Shown here: positions 26,823 to 34,404 of the stretch, one piece after another
Layout of the letters: each line of letters opens with the position of its first letter
Numbering within the stretch: position 1 is the stretch's first letter
NCBI RefSeq assembly: GCF_001431535.1
Contig: NZ_LDJK01000060.1
Location: 1-64,000, forward strand
Direction of reading: 5' to 3'
Length of the DNA: 64,000 bases
Source: Stenotrophomonas chelatiphaga
GTDB taxonomy: Bacteria > Pseudomonadota > Gammaproteobacteria > Xanthomonadales > Xanthomonadaceae
The notes under the pieces: generated by a model
What the model was told of the DNA's origin: nothing
Database searches by the model: none
Seen by the model: the letters and a program-made list of their open reading frames with translations, nothing else
Position numbers and translations under genes: made by a program

Positions 26823-26841
26823 GTCCTGCTGAAAGGAGCTG

Positions 26842-27927
26842 ATGATGATGCATGTCCGACCCCGGCAGTGCGCCGCGCATGGCGTGGTGCCAACCCTGCG
26901 CTTGCTGCTGCTGATCCTCGGCGTGGCCCCTGTGGTGGCGCTTGCCCAGGCCCGCTTCCGCGATGCGCCGCTGGTCGATTCGCCGTTCATCGCCGACCCG
27001 TCCGCGCACGTGTTCGACAACCGCATCTACGTGTACGGCTCCCATGATATCCAGGCACCAGCGGCCGATGACCAGCCCGGCAAGGGCTTTGCGATGCGTG
27101 ATTACCATGTGCTGTCGATGGACCGGATCGGGGCAGCGGTCACCGTGCATCCGCTGGCGCTGGCACTGGAGGACGTACCGTGGGCGGCGCACCAGCTGTG
27201 GGCACCGGATGCGGCCTACAAGGCAGGACGTTACTTCCTGTATTTCCCGGCCAAGGACAAGCAGGGCGTGTTCCGCATCGGCGTGGCGACCGGCACGCGG
27301 CCGGAAGGCCCGTTCACCGCCCAGCCGCAGCCGATGCAGCAGAGCTACAGCATCGATCCGGCCGTGTTCGCCGACGATGACGGTGCGCATTACCTGTACT
27401 TCGGCGGTATCCACGGCGGGCAGTTGCAGCGTTGGACTGCACAGGGCTACGACGCCACCCTGGGAGACACCGACCTGGGCCAACCGGATGCACCAGCGCT
27501 GGCGCCGCGGGTGGCACGCCTGCGCGCGGACATGCTGGAGTTCGACGCGCCGCCGCGCGAGGTGCAGCTGCTGACCCCGGAGGGCACGCAGATCACCGGC
27601 GGCGACCTGGCACGGCGCTTCTTCGAAGCGGCGTGGGTGCACAAGCATGCAGGACGCTACTACTTCAGCTATTCCACCGGCGACAGCCACACCATCAGCT
27701 ATGCGGTGGGCGATTCGCCGTGGGGCCCGTTCACCTGGCGCGGGGTCATCCTGCTGCCGGTGCAGGGTTGGACCACCCACCATTCCATCGTGCAGGTGGA
27801 CGGCCACTGGCACTTGTTCTACCACGACACCCAGCTGAGCAACCGCACCCATCTGCGCAATGCAAAGGTCACCGGACTGGTGCACGAACCCGATGGCTCC
27901 ATCCGCCCGATCAACCCTTTCCGCTGA
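26842..27927 (+). CDS. Secreted GH43-like glycoside hydrolase
   Basis: 361 residues, a single five-bladed propeller after a signal peptide ending ALAQA. SPFIADPSAHVFDNRIYVYGSHD supplies the opening Asp; APDAAYKAGRYFLYFPAKD and ARRFFEAAWVHKHAGRYYFSY (likely catalytic Glu) follow. It lacks the C-terminal sandwich of the other GH43 at 18624, so the two probably differ in linkage specificity. AAAGGAG before three successive ATG codons leaves the exact start ambiguous by two codons. It lies 19 bases after the carboxylesterase gene. Confidence 0.86.
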   Translation: MMMHVRPRQCAAHGVVPTLRLLLLILGVAPVVALAQARFRDAPLVDSPFIADPSAHVFDNRIYVYGSHDIQAPAADDQPGKGFAMRDYHVLSMDRIGAAVTVHPLALALEDVPWAAHQLWAPDAAYKAGRYFLYFPAKDKQGVFRIGVATGTRPEGPFTAQPQPMQQSYSIDPAVFADDDGAHYLYFGGIHGGQLQRWTAQGYDATLGDTDLGQPDAPALAPRVARLRADMLEFDAPPREVQLLTPEGTQITGGDLARRFFEAAWVHKHAGRYYFSYSTGDSHTISYAVGDSPWGPFTWRGVILLPVQGWTTHHSIVQVDGHWHLFYHDTQLSNRTHLRNAKVTGLVHEPDGSIRPINPFR

Positions 27928-27945
27928 CGCCGAGGACTACCGCGC

Positions 27946-28800
27946 ATGACCCGACATCGTCTCCTGTTGCTTGCACTGGCCTGCTGCATCGCGTTGCCGG
28001 CGCTGGCCCAGACGCCCGCCGACCGGCCGGCGCCAACGCCGATCCGCGCCAGCAAGGTCATCCTGGTGGGCGATTCCACCACCGCCGTGCAGGGCGGGTG
28101 GGGGCCGCGGTTCTGCGCCGACCACCTGGTTTCGTTCGCGGCGTGCATCAACCTGGCGCGCGGCGGCCGCAGTACCTACAACTATCGCGCCGAAGGCTCA
28201 TGGGCCGTGGTGGACGCGGAGATGCGCACACCGGGTTATGTGGCCACCTGGGTGCTGATCCAGTTCGGGCATAACGACCAGCCCGGCAAACCGGGACGTT
28301 CCACCGACCTGCAGCGGGAGTTCCCCGACAACCTGCGCCGTTACGTTGCCGAGGTGAGAACCGCCGGTGCGATACCGGTGCTGGTCACGCCGCTGACCCG
28401 CCGCCAGTTCGCCGACGGGAAGCTGATCGACGACCTCGGGCCGTGGGCGGACGCGGTACGCGGCGTGGCACGCGAACTGGACGTCCCGCTGGTCGACCTG
28501 CACGCGCGCAGCCGGCAGCTGGTGCAGGCGATGGGCCCGGTACTGGCCATGCAGCTGGCGCAGTCGCCTGCATCGCAGGAACAGGTGGCAGCCGCACTGA
28601 ACGGCACTACCGTCGATGCCGCTCCCGCCAGCGCGGCTGGCAGCGCCGCGCAACGTGCGGTGCTGGAACCGATGGGGCAGGCCAAGCGCGCCTTCGACTA
28701 CACCCACCTGGGCGACAAGGGCGCGGATGTGTTCGCCACGATCGTGGCCGAAGAACTTGCACGCAGCGTCCCCGCATTGCGGCCCCTGCTGCTGCCGTGA
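27946..28800 (+). CDS. Rhamnogalacturonan acetylesterase-like SGNH hydrolase (CE12)
   Basis: 284 residues with a signal peptide ending ALAQ. Nucleophile block VGDSTTA (Ser44), NLARGGRST, LIQFGHNDQ and C-terminal DYTHLGDKG carry the SGNH catalytic set. It is a single-domain relative of the esterase-cupin fusion at 14444, with an extra Ala-rich insert (about 205-235). It is the last gene of the plus-strand esterase/GH43 unit, 18 bases after the GH43 gene. Confidence 0.85.
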   Translation: MTRHRLLLLALACCIALPALAQTPADRPAPTPIRASKVILVGDSTTAVQGGWGPRFCADHLVSFAACINLARGGRSTYNYRAEGSWAVVDAEMRTPGYVATWVLIQFGHNDQPGKPGRSTDLQREFPDNLRRYVAEVRTAGAIPVLVTPLTRRQFADGKLIDDLGPWADAVRGVARELDVPLVDLHARSRQLVQAMGPVLAMQLAQSPASQEQVAAALNGTTVDAAPASAAGSAAQRAVLEPMGQAKRAFDYTHLGDKGADVFATIVAEELARSVPALRPLLLP

Positions 28801-28929
28801 CGTATTCAGTCCCTTCGTTCGGGTTGCGCACCCCAATTATTGCAACCAAGGCGTACGGAAATACGTGCTCTGCTCCGCCATTAACGCCGTGCAAACGTTC
28901 CGCAGACATCACTCGCCTAGACTGCAGGC

Positions 28930-29514
28930 ATGGATCTGCACTTCACCCCACCGGCCTTCCGCGGGAAAGACCGCCTGATCACGGCGCTGGATGCGGCGGT
29001 CGGGCAGGGCGATGCTGAAGGGATAACCCATGCGCTGCAGCACACGCTGCGGCAGGCGATCCATGATCCCGAGATCGAACTGCCATCCTGCGTTCACCAG
29101 CCCCTGCAGGGCCGCTATGCACGCCGCGAACTGCACCGCAGCACGACGCTGGGCTACAGCGTGATCGCGATGTGCTGGGGGCCGGGGCAGGGCACCCCGC
29201 TGCATGACCACGATGCCATGTGGTGCGTGGAAGGGGTCTGGCGTGGCGACCTGCAGGTTACCCCCTATGCGCTGCTGGAACAGCGCGGCCCGCGCTGGCG
29301 GTTTGCGGCGCAGCCGGTGCTGTATGGCGAAACGGGCAGTGCCGGCAGCCTGATTCCTCCGCACGAATACCACACACTGCGCAACGCCAGCAGCCAGGAC
29401 ATCGCGGTATCGCTGCACGTCTACCAGGGTCCGATGGAGCGCAGCACCGTGTTCGATCCGCTCGGCGATGGCTGGTACCAGCCGCGCGTGCAGGAACTGG
29501 ACCGCGACAGCTGA
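28930..29514 (+). CDS. Cysteine-dioxygenase-family cupin protein
   Basis: 194 residues. The cupin carries TPLHDHDAMWCVEG (His92, His94) and a third His in PPHEYHTL (145/148), the three-His iron site of the cysteine/thiol dioxygenase family, plus LHVYQ near the C terminus. Bacterial members oxidise cysteine or 3-mercaptopropionate to the sulphinate. It has no obvious link with the pectin genes on either side. The 129 bases before it hold no clear promoter beyond AT-rich stretches. Confidence 0.82.
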   Translation: MDLHFTPPAFRGKDRLITALDAAVGQGDAEGITHALQHTLRQAIHDPEIELPSCVHQPLQGRYARRELHRSTTLGYSVIAMCWGPGQGTPLHDHDAMWCVEGVWRGDLQVTPYALLEQRGPRWRFAAQPVLYGETGSAGSLIPPHEYHTLRNASSQDIAVSLHVYQGPMERSTVFDPLGDGWYQPRVQELDRDS

Positions 29515-29526
29515 CCGGCGCAGCAA

Positions 29527-29545
29527 GGACGGCCAGCGGCCGTCC
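29527..29545. repeat. REP-type hairpin
   Basis: GGACGGCCAGCGGCCGTCC, an eight-base-arm palindrome just after the dioxygenase-like gene. It is a variant of the TGACGGCC family without the GTAG head. Confidence 0.65.
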
Positions 29546-29626
29546 CTGCCTCAAGTGTCCCTGCCTCCGGCGGCGGCTGAGGTGCCCACCCGGTGATCGA
29601 TTTCTGCAACCTCCCACCTCCTTGCG

Positions 29627-29647
29627 GTCTGTAGGATTTTTACAGAC
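29627..29647. promoter_or_regulatory. Perfect inverted repeat, candidate operator
   Basis: GTCTGTA-N7-TACAGAC, seven-base perfect arms with an AT-rich spacer, 23 bases before the start at 29670. It resembles an E. coli LexA box, but the CTGT...ACAG spacing is nine and not eight, so it is probably another regulator's site. Confidence 0.45.
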
Positions 29648-29669
29648 ACACGCAGGGAGTGAGAACGTT

Positions 29670-30482
29670 ATGGATATCGCGCATTGCACACTGGACGGGG
29701 TCGATTACACCGCCGTCCGGTTCCAGCAGCTGCCGCCCGCCGACCTGGAAGCGAAGCGACGCAACCTGACCTGCGTGCGCTGCGGGCAGCAGGCGTTCTT
29801 CCGCAAGAAGGCTGCCAGTGGCCGCGCCGCCTGCTTCGGTGCGCGCCCCCACGCCCCCGGCTGCGGCATGGCCGCCGAAGATCATCTGCGCGTCGAGAGT
29901 GGGATCGGGCCGGACGAGGCGATCACCCACAACACCGACGTGCTGGTGGTGGATCTCAACTTCGGTGCCGTGCAAGGCGCGCCGCACCTGCAGGACGACG
30001 GCCAGGCGGACCCGGGCCGGCGCGGCGGTCGGCACCTGCACGGCGACGGTCAACGCACGGCCCGCACGCACCGCAGGCTGAGCACGCTGCTCAAGCACCT
30101 GCGCAGCTCGCCAGCATTCGGCGCCTCGGACCAGGCCATCGAGATCGGCGGGATCGAAGGCCGGACCCTGCGCGATTTCTTCGTCGAATTCCCCGCCCTG
30201 CAGCCCCGCCACTTCGATCGGCTGGCCGGCTGCTGGGGCCTGGTTACCGACGCAGGGGAGCGTGATGGCACCGTCTGGCTGAACTCCGGCGGACGCGGCG
30301 ACATCAGCATTGGAATCCCGGACCACATCTGGCCCGAATTCAAGCGTCGCTTCCGCGTTGACGATCTCGAAGACCTGGCGGGTGCCTATGTGCTCGCGGT
30401 CGGCACCCCGTCGCGCTCCCAGTACGGGAAGCGCTACCTGATCGTCGACGACATCGAGTTCGTGACCGCAAGCCTTGCCTGA
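29670..30482 (+). CDS. Unrecognised protein with N-terminal Cys4-type zinc-binding motif
   Basis: 270 residues, family not recognised. Residues 35-65 hold C-x2-C...C...HAPGC (Cys35, Cys38, Cys55, Cys65), a likely zinc ribbon, within a basic stretch suggestive of nucleic-acid binding. The middle (about 110-135) is Gly/Arg/His-rich, and the C-terminal half looks like a compact alpha/beta domain (WLNSGGRGDISIGIPDHIWPEF...). There is no signal peptide. GGGAG before the ATG supports the start. A sharp inverted repeat 23 bases upstream suggests dedicated regulation. The zinc ribbon recalls CoiA-like proteins, but I cannot support that assignment. Confidence 0.7.
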   Translation: MDIAHCTLDGVDYTAVRFQQLPPADLEAKRRNLTCVRCGQQAFFRKKAASGRAACFGARPHAPGCGMAAEDHLRVESGIGPDEAITHNTDVLVVDLNFGAVQGAPHLQDDGQADPGRRGGRHLHGDGQRTARTHRRLSTLLKHLRSSPAFGASDQAIEIGGIEGRTLRDFFVEFPALQPRHFDRLAGCWGLVTDAGERDGTVWLNSGGRGDISIGIPDHIWPEFKRRFRVDDLEDLAGAYVLAVGTPSRSQYGKRYLIVDDIEFVTASLA

Positions 30483-30492
30483 GCGCGAAGGC

Positions 30493-30513
30493 GTGACGGC
30501 CAGTGGCCGTCAC
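30493..30513. repeat. REP-type hairpin
   Basis: GTGACGGCC-AGT-GGCCGTCAC, nine-base perfect arms, between the convergent ends of the Cys4 protein gene and the 1274-residue protein gene. It probably ends both transcripts. Confidence 0.8.
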
Positions 30514-30518
30514 CCCCC

Positions 30519-33500
30519 TCAGGGCACGGCGACGGTGTTGTTCAGGCGGGTGACCTCTTCGCCATCGTCCGCCAGCCCCACCCGCACGCGCAGTCCGCTG
30601 CGCTCACCGGACGGCAGCGGCAGGCTCACCGTGGTGGTCTTCGGCTGCAGGTCCAGCGGCGCCTCCATGGCCGGGACCTCGATCCGCGCGATCTCGCGGC
30701 CGCGCGCATCTTCCAGCACCGCCACGCCCACACCGGTGGCTACATGGCCCAGGCTGTGCACGGTGACATGCACCTGGCGGCCATCCACCCGCACGTCGCC
30801 GCGGCCTACGCCCAGGTCGGCCCGCTGCTCCACCGGGCTACCGGCGCGCACCCGTTCGAACTCGAACACCTCGGTGCGGCCCGGCTGGAACTGCAGCGCG
30901 GTGCTTGCGCTGCTCTCAAGCACGAACTCGCGCTCGCGCGGCGTGCCATCGATGCGCCCGTCGCCATCGGCATCCACGCCGCTGCGCACCCGCCAGGTGC
31001 CGCTGGCCACGTTCCAGCCGGTCATGTCGGCATGGATCACCCGCTTGCCCAGGTTATGGCTGGTCACGGTGAAGCGCTCGCGTGACGGTGCATGCACCAG
31101 CAGTGCCACCTGTTCGGCCGCTTCATCGCGGTCGAAGCGCCAGCTCACCGTATGCCCCGGCCAGCTCTGGTTGCGCTTCAGCGCGATGCCGCCCAACCGC
31201 GCGCGCTGCAGGAACTCGCTCGGTGCTTCCACCCGGTCCGACCACCAGTGGCCTTCGGTGTTCATGTACTCGCGCTGCGCCTTGGCCTGGATGCCATCGG
31301 CGTGCAGCGCCTCGATGTAGCCGGTATCACCGCTGGCCTGCCAGGCCATCAGGCTGGCGAAGCCGGTCTTGCCGCTCTTCGCATCGGCGGTCAGCTTCGG
31401 GTACCAGTCCTGCTGCCGGCCCAGTACCTCCACGTAGTTTTCGCCCAGGTTGGACAGCGCGCCGGGACCGCCACGCTCCACCCGGTAGTCCAGCGCCTTC
31501 AGGTACTTGTCATCACCGCTCCAGCGCCATGCGGCCCAGAACGCATGCATGATGTCGCCGCTGCCGGAGCCGTTGTTGAGCTCGCCACCACGGGTCTGCC
31601 CGGTCGCCCAGTTGATCTCGTTGGGCAGCGCCCAGCGCCCCTTGTCATCGGTATAGGCGTGCGCCAGGTAGCCATCGGCCAGGCCGGTGACCAGCCGCCG
31701 GCTGTTCGGATCGGCGTTGAACTGGCCGAGCAGGAACGCCGGATGCAGCACCGGGAACGAATACGGCTTCTGCCACTGCCAGTTCGGTTCGCGGTAGACC
31801 TTGTTGCCACCGAACCAGTTGCTGGAGAACAGCAGGTGGCCCTGCGGGTTGGGCAGGATGATCTTCTCGTCGAAGGCCTTCACCGTTTCCATCAGGCGCT
31901 CCACGGTCAGCGGATCGCCCCAGTTGAGGTACAGCATGGCGCTGTTGGTGTTGATGCCTTCTTCGTAGGCATGCAGTTCATCGGTCTCGATCGTGCTCAG
32001 GCCGTTGCTGAACATGCCATTGCGGTACACCGCGTCGGACAGGGCGGTCAGCGAGGCGTTCAGGCGGTCCGGCTGCACGCCCATCAGGGCCAGACCGGGC
32101 CACTGCTGGGTGAGGTCGGAATCGTCGGAGATGCCACCGCCGAAGTCGCCGTAGGCGACCTGCCGGTTGTCGATCCACCAGTCGATGAAGCGGCGTACAT
32201 GGGCAAGGTCCTGCACCTGGTTGAACGCCCAGGCCGGCACGCCCTTGGGCACGGCCGGCGGGGTGAACGGCGGTTTGCCCTGGCTGTTGTAGCTGATGTA
32301 GTTCCAGTACAGACGGCCCAGTTCATGGTCCGGGTCCACCCGCAGCAGGTCGCTGAGGTCGGCGTACACGCGCGCATACAGGCGCTGGCGCTTGGACGTG
32401 GTGTGTTCCTCGACCAGGAAGCCCCAGTTGTCGCGTACCTGGTTGAAGCGGTCGGCGACATGTTCGGCGATGGCCTCCTGGCGGGGCTTGAACACCATGC
32501 GGATTTCGGCGCCATCGAGTGCGCCCGCATCGAAACCCGGTGCGGCCGAAGCGATGCTCAGCCACAGGCTGTCGGCGGTGAGGATGCGGTCGCGCAGGTC
32601 CAGCCACAGCGTGCGCTTGACGCCTGGCTGCACCGAGACCGACACATCGATCATGTCGCGGGCCGGCCAGATCGGATCCTTGATGCGGATGTTGAGCGGG
32701 ATCAGTCCATCGTGGGTGGCCGGCAGGTCCAGCGCAGGCAGGTCGATGGCCACGCCATCCAGGCCGTCATACATGTTTTCCCAGCTGTGCGCCCAGCTGC
32801 GGATCAGCGGCTGGTTGGCCGGTGCATCGCCCACGCCGGAAGGAATCAGCACGTGCACGATCGGCCGCGGCTGCGCAGGCAGGCTGTCGGCGCTGCGACG
32901 GCGCGAACCGGCGCCCTTGGGCAGGGCCATCACCGTGCTGCGTTCGGCCGCCGGGTAGCGGCCATCGATGTAGCGGCGAAGGCTGTCCAGGTTGGTGTAG
33001 TCCGGCAGCGCCTGGCTGTCCACCAGGTAGGTCTGCTTGACGCTGCCTTCGGGCTCGGCGCCTGTTTCCACGTGGTACGCCCAGATCTCCTGGATCGGCG
33101 TTTCCTGTTCCTCGTTGGAAAAGCGCAGCACGCCGCCGCGCTGGGCCGGAATGTCGTCCACGCTGCGCACCACGCCGCGCGGGCGCTGCATCAGCACGGT
33201 GCTGGCGCTGGCCGCATCGGGGCCGTGGGCGAGCGAGCCGAACGCCGCGCCACGCACCTCGATGCGGTTCACGGTTTCATCCGTCGGCACGGTCAGGTCC
33301 AGGTGCTGGCCGGCTTCCACGTAGGTGTTCCAGTCCGGCAGCTGGAAATAGTCGTTGCGGCCGGGCAGGCGCGAGCGGTTGTAGACGCCCGGCCAGGTGG
33401 TTTCGGCGATGCCGTCGGTGGCCTTCCACATCCACTGCTTGAGGTCCTTGGTGTCGGCGAACTCCACCTTGCGGATGCGCGTTCCATCGGCCGCCAACGC

Positions 33501-34343
33501 CGGGGGTGCCGCCCCTTCCCAGCCGAAACGATGCAGCCATGCCGCGCGCGCGTCACCGGCCACGCTTTCCGCGCCGTCGACCGACCGCGGGGACCTGCCG
33601 GCGGCGAGCGCCGCCACCGCGGCAGCCTCCAGCATGTGGTCGTGGACCCGGATCTCATCGAAATCGCTGCCGCGCAGGAAGTTGTAGCGGCTCTGCACCT
33701 GGTAGGGCGCCATCACCCGGCCGGCCAGTCCCAGCTGGTCCAGCGCGGCATCGTAATCGGCGGTGGTGTCCACGCGCGCGGCTTCACGGCCATCCGCGTA
33801 CAGGCGCACGCCGGCGGTCTCGTCCCAGGCAAAGGCAAGGTGCTTCCATTGCGCCGGATCCGGCCGGGCGTCCAGCTTGAACGAAACGCGCGTGCGCGCC
33901 AGGTTGGCGTCGGTGACGAAGGCATCGAAGCCCTCCCCGTTCCAGTCGATCCGCAGCCACGCCATGTCCCAGCTGCTGTGGTCCGCGTACCCGACGCGGA
34001 AGATCACGAAGGGTGCCTCGCCTACCGGGTAGCGCGAACGCCAGAAGAACGACAGCGTGCCTCGCTGGGCGTGGATGTTGCCGGGCGCGTTCCACGACAG
34101 CACGCCGTCGTCGTCCCATTCGATCGCCTTGCCGCGTGCCCCATCGGCGACCAGCCGGACCTTGTCCCTGAAGTTCGGTACCGCCTCGCCCTCGGCATGG
34201 TCGGCGGTGAAATCGGCGTCGGCCGAGACGTGGAACAGCAGGCCATCGCCGCGCGCTCCCGCTGCCGCGTGCACGCCGGGCGTGGCCGCCAACATGCCCA
34301 GGGAGCCGGCCAACAGGAAGGTACGCAGCATTGCATCGGTCAT
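30519..34343 (-). CDS. Large secreted multidomain protein with LamG-like N-terminal domain, function unknown
   Basis: 1274 residues with a signal peptide (cleaved near VHAAAG). Residues about 35-240 resemble a LamG/concanavalin-like lectin domain (SFFWRSRYP, ARPDPAQWKHLAFAWDETAGVRLYADG). The central part (about 600-1020) is rich in Trp and helical motifs (FIDWWIDNRQVAYGDFGGGISDD, INTNSAMLYLNWGDPLTVE, GDIMHAFWAAWRWSGDDKYLKAL) and looks like an alpha/alpha toroid of the sort found in polysaccharide lyases and unsaturated glucuronidases. The C terminus (about 1150-1274) is a CARDB/Fn3-like sandwich. No CAZy family could be assigned. Operon position after the receptor and PL10-CE8 genes points to pectin or rhamnogalacturonan breakdown. 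Confidence 0.8.
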   Translation of the reverse strand: MTDAMLRTFLLAGSLGMLAATPGVHAAAGARGDGLLFHVSADADFTADHAEGEAVPNFRDKVRLVADGARGKAIEWDDDGVLSWNAPGNIHAQRGTLSFFWRSRYPVGEAPFVIFRVGYADHSSWDMAWLRIDWNGEGFDAFVTDANLARTRVSFKLDARPDPAQWKHLAFAWDETAGVRLYADGREAARVDTTADYDAALDQLGLAGRVMAPYQVQSRYNFLRGSDFDEIRVHDHMLEAAAVAALAAGRSPRSVDGAESVAGDARAAWLHRFGWEGAAPPALAADGTRIRKVEFADTKDLKQWMWKATDGIAETTWPGVYNRSRLPGRNDYFQLPDWNTYVEAGQHLDLTVPTDETVNRIEVRGAAFGSLAHGPDAASASTVLMQRPRGVVRSVDDIPAQRGGVLRFSNEEQETPIQEIWAYHVETGAEPEGSVKQTYLVDSQALPDYTNLDSLRRYIDGRYPAAERSTVMALPKGAGSRRRSADSLPAQPRPIVHVLIPSGVGDAPANQPLIRSWAHSWENMYDGLDGVAIDLPALDLPATHDGLIPLNIRIKDPIWPARDMIDVSVSVQPGVKRTLWLDLRDRILTADSLWLSIASAAPGFDAGALDGAEIRMVFKPRQEAIAEHVADRFNQVRDNWGFLVEEHTTSKRQRLYARVYADLSDLLRVDPDHELGRLYWNYISYNSQGKPPFTPPAVPKGVPAWAFNQVQDLAHVRRFIDWWIDNRQVAYGDFGGGISDDSDLTQQWPGLALMGVQPDRLNASLTALSDAVYRNGMFSNGLSTIETDELHAYEEGINTNSAMLYLNWGDPLTVERLMETVKAFDEKIILPNPQGHLLFSSNWFGGNKVYREPNWQWQKPYSFPVLHPAFLLGQFNADPNSRRLVTGLADGYLAHAYTDDKGRWALPNEINWATGQTRGGELNNGSGSGDIMHAFWAAWRWSGDDKYLKALDYRVERGGPGALSNLGENYVEVLGRQQDWYPKLTADAKSGKTGFASLMAWQASGDTGYIEALHADGIQAKAQREYMNTEGHWWSDRVEAPSEFLQRARLGGIALKRNQSWPGHTVSWRFDRDEAAEQVALLVHAPSRERFTVTSHNLGKRVIHADMTGWNVASGTWRVRSGVDADGDGRIDGTPREREFVLESSASTALQFQPGRTEVFEFERVRAGSPVEQRADLGVGRGDVRVDGRQVHVTVHSLGHVATGVGVAVLEDARGREIARIEVPAMEAPLDLQPKTTTVSLPLPSGERSGLRVRVGLADDGEEVTRLNNTVAVP

Positions 34344-34404
34344 CGGTCGTTCCTACGTTTGCAGGGAAGCGCAGGCCAGCAACAGCCTGCAGGGTGCATC
34401 ACCT

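Noticed and set aside
29627-29647. Inverted repeat considered as a LexA box
   Set aside because: CTGT and ACAG are separated by nine bases and not eight, and Xanthomonadaceae LexA uses TTAG-N6-TACTA, which this does not match.
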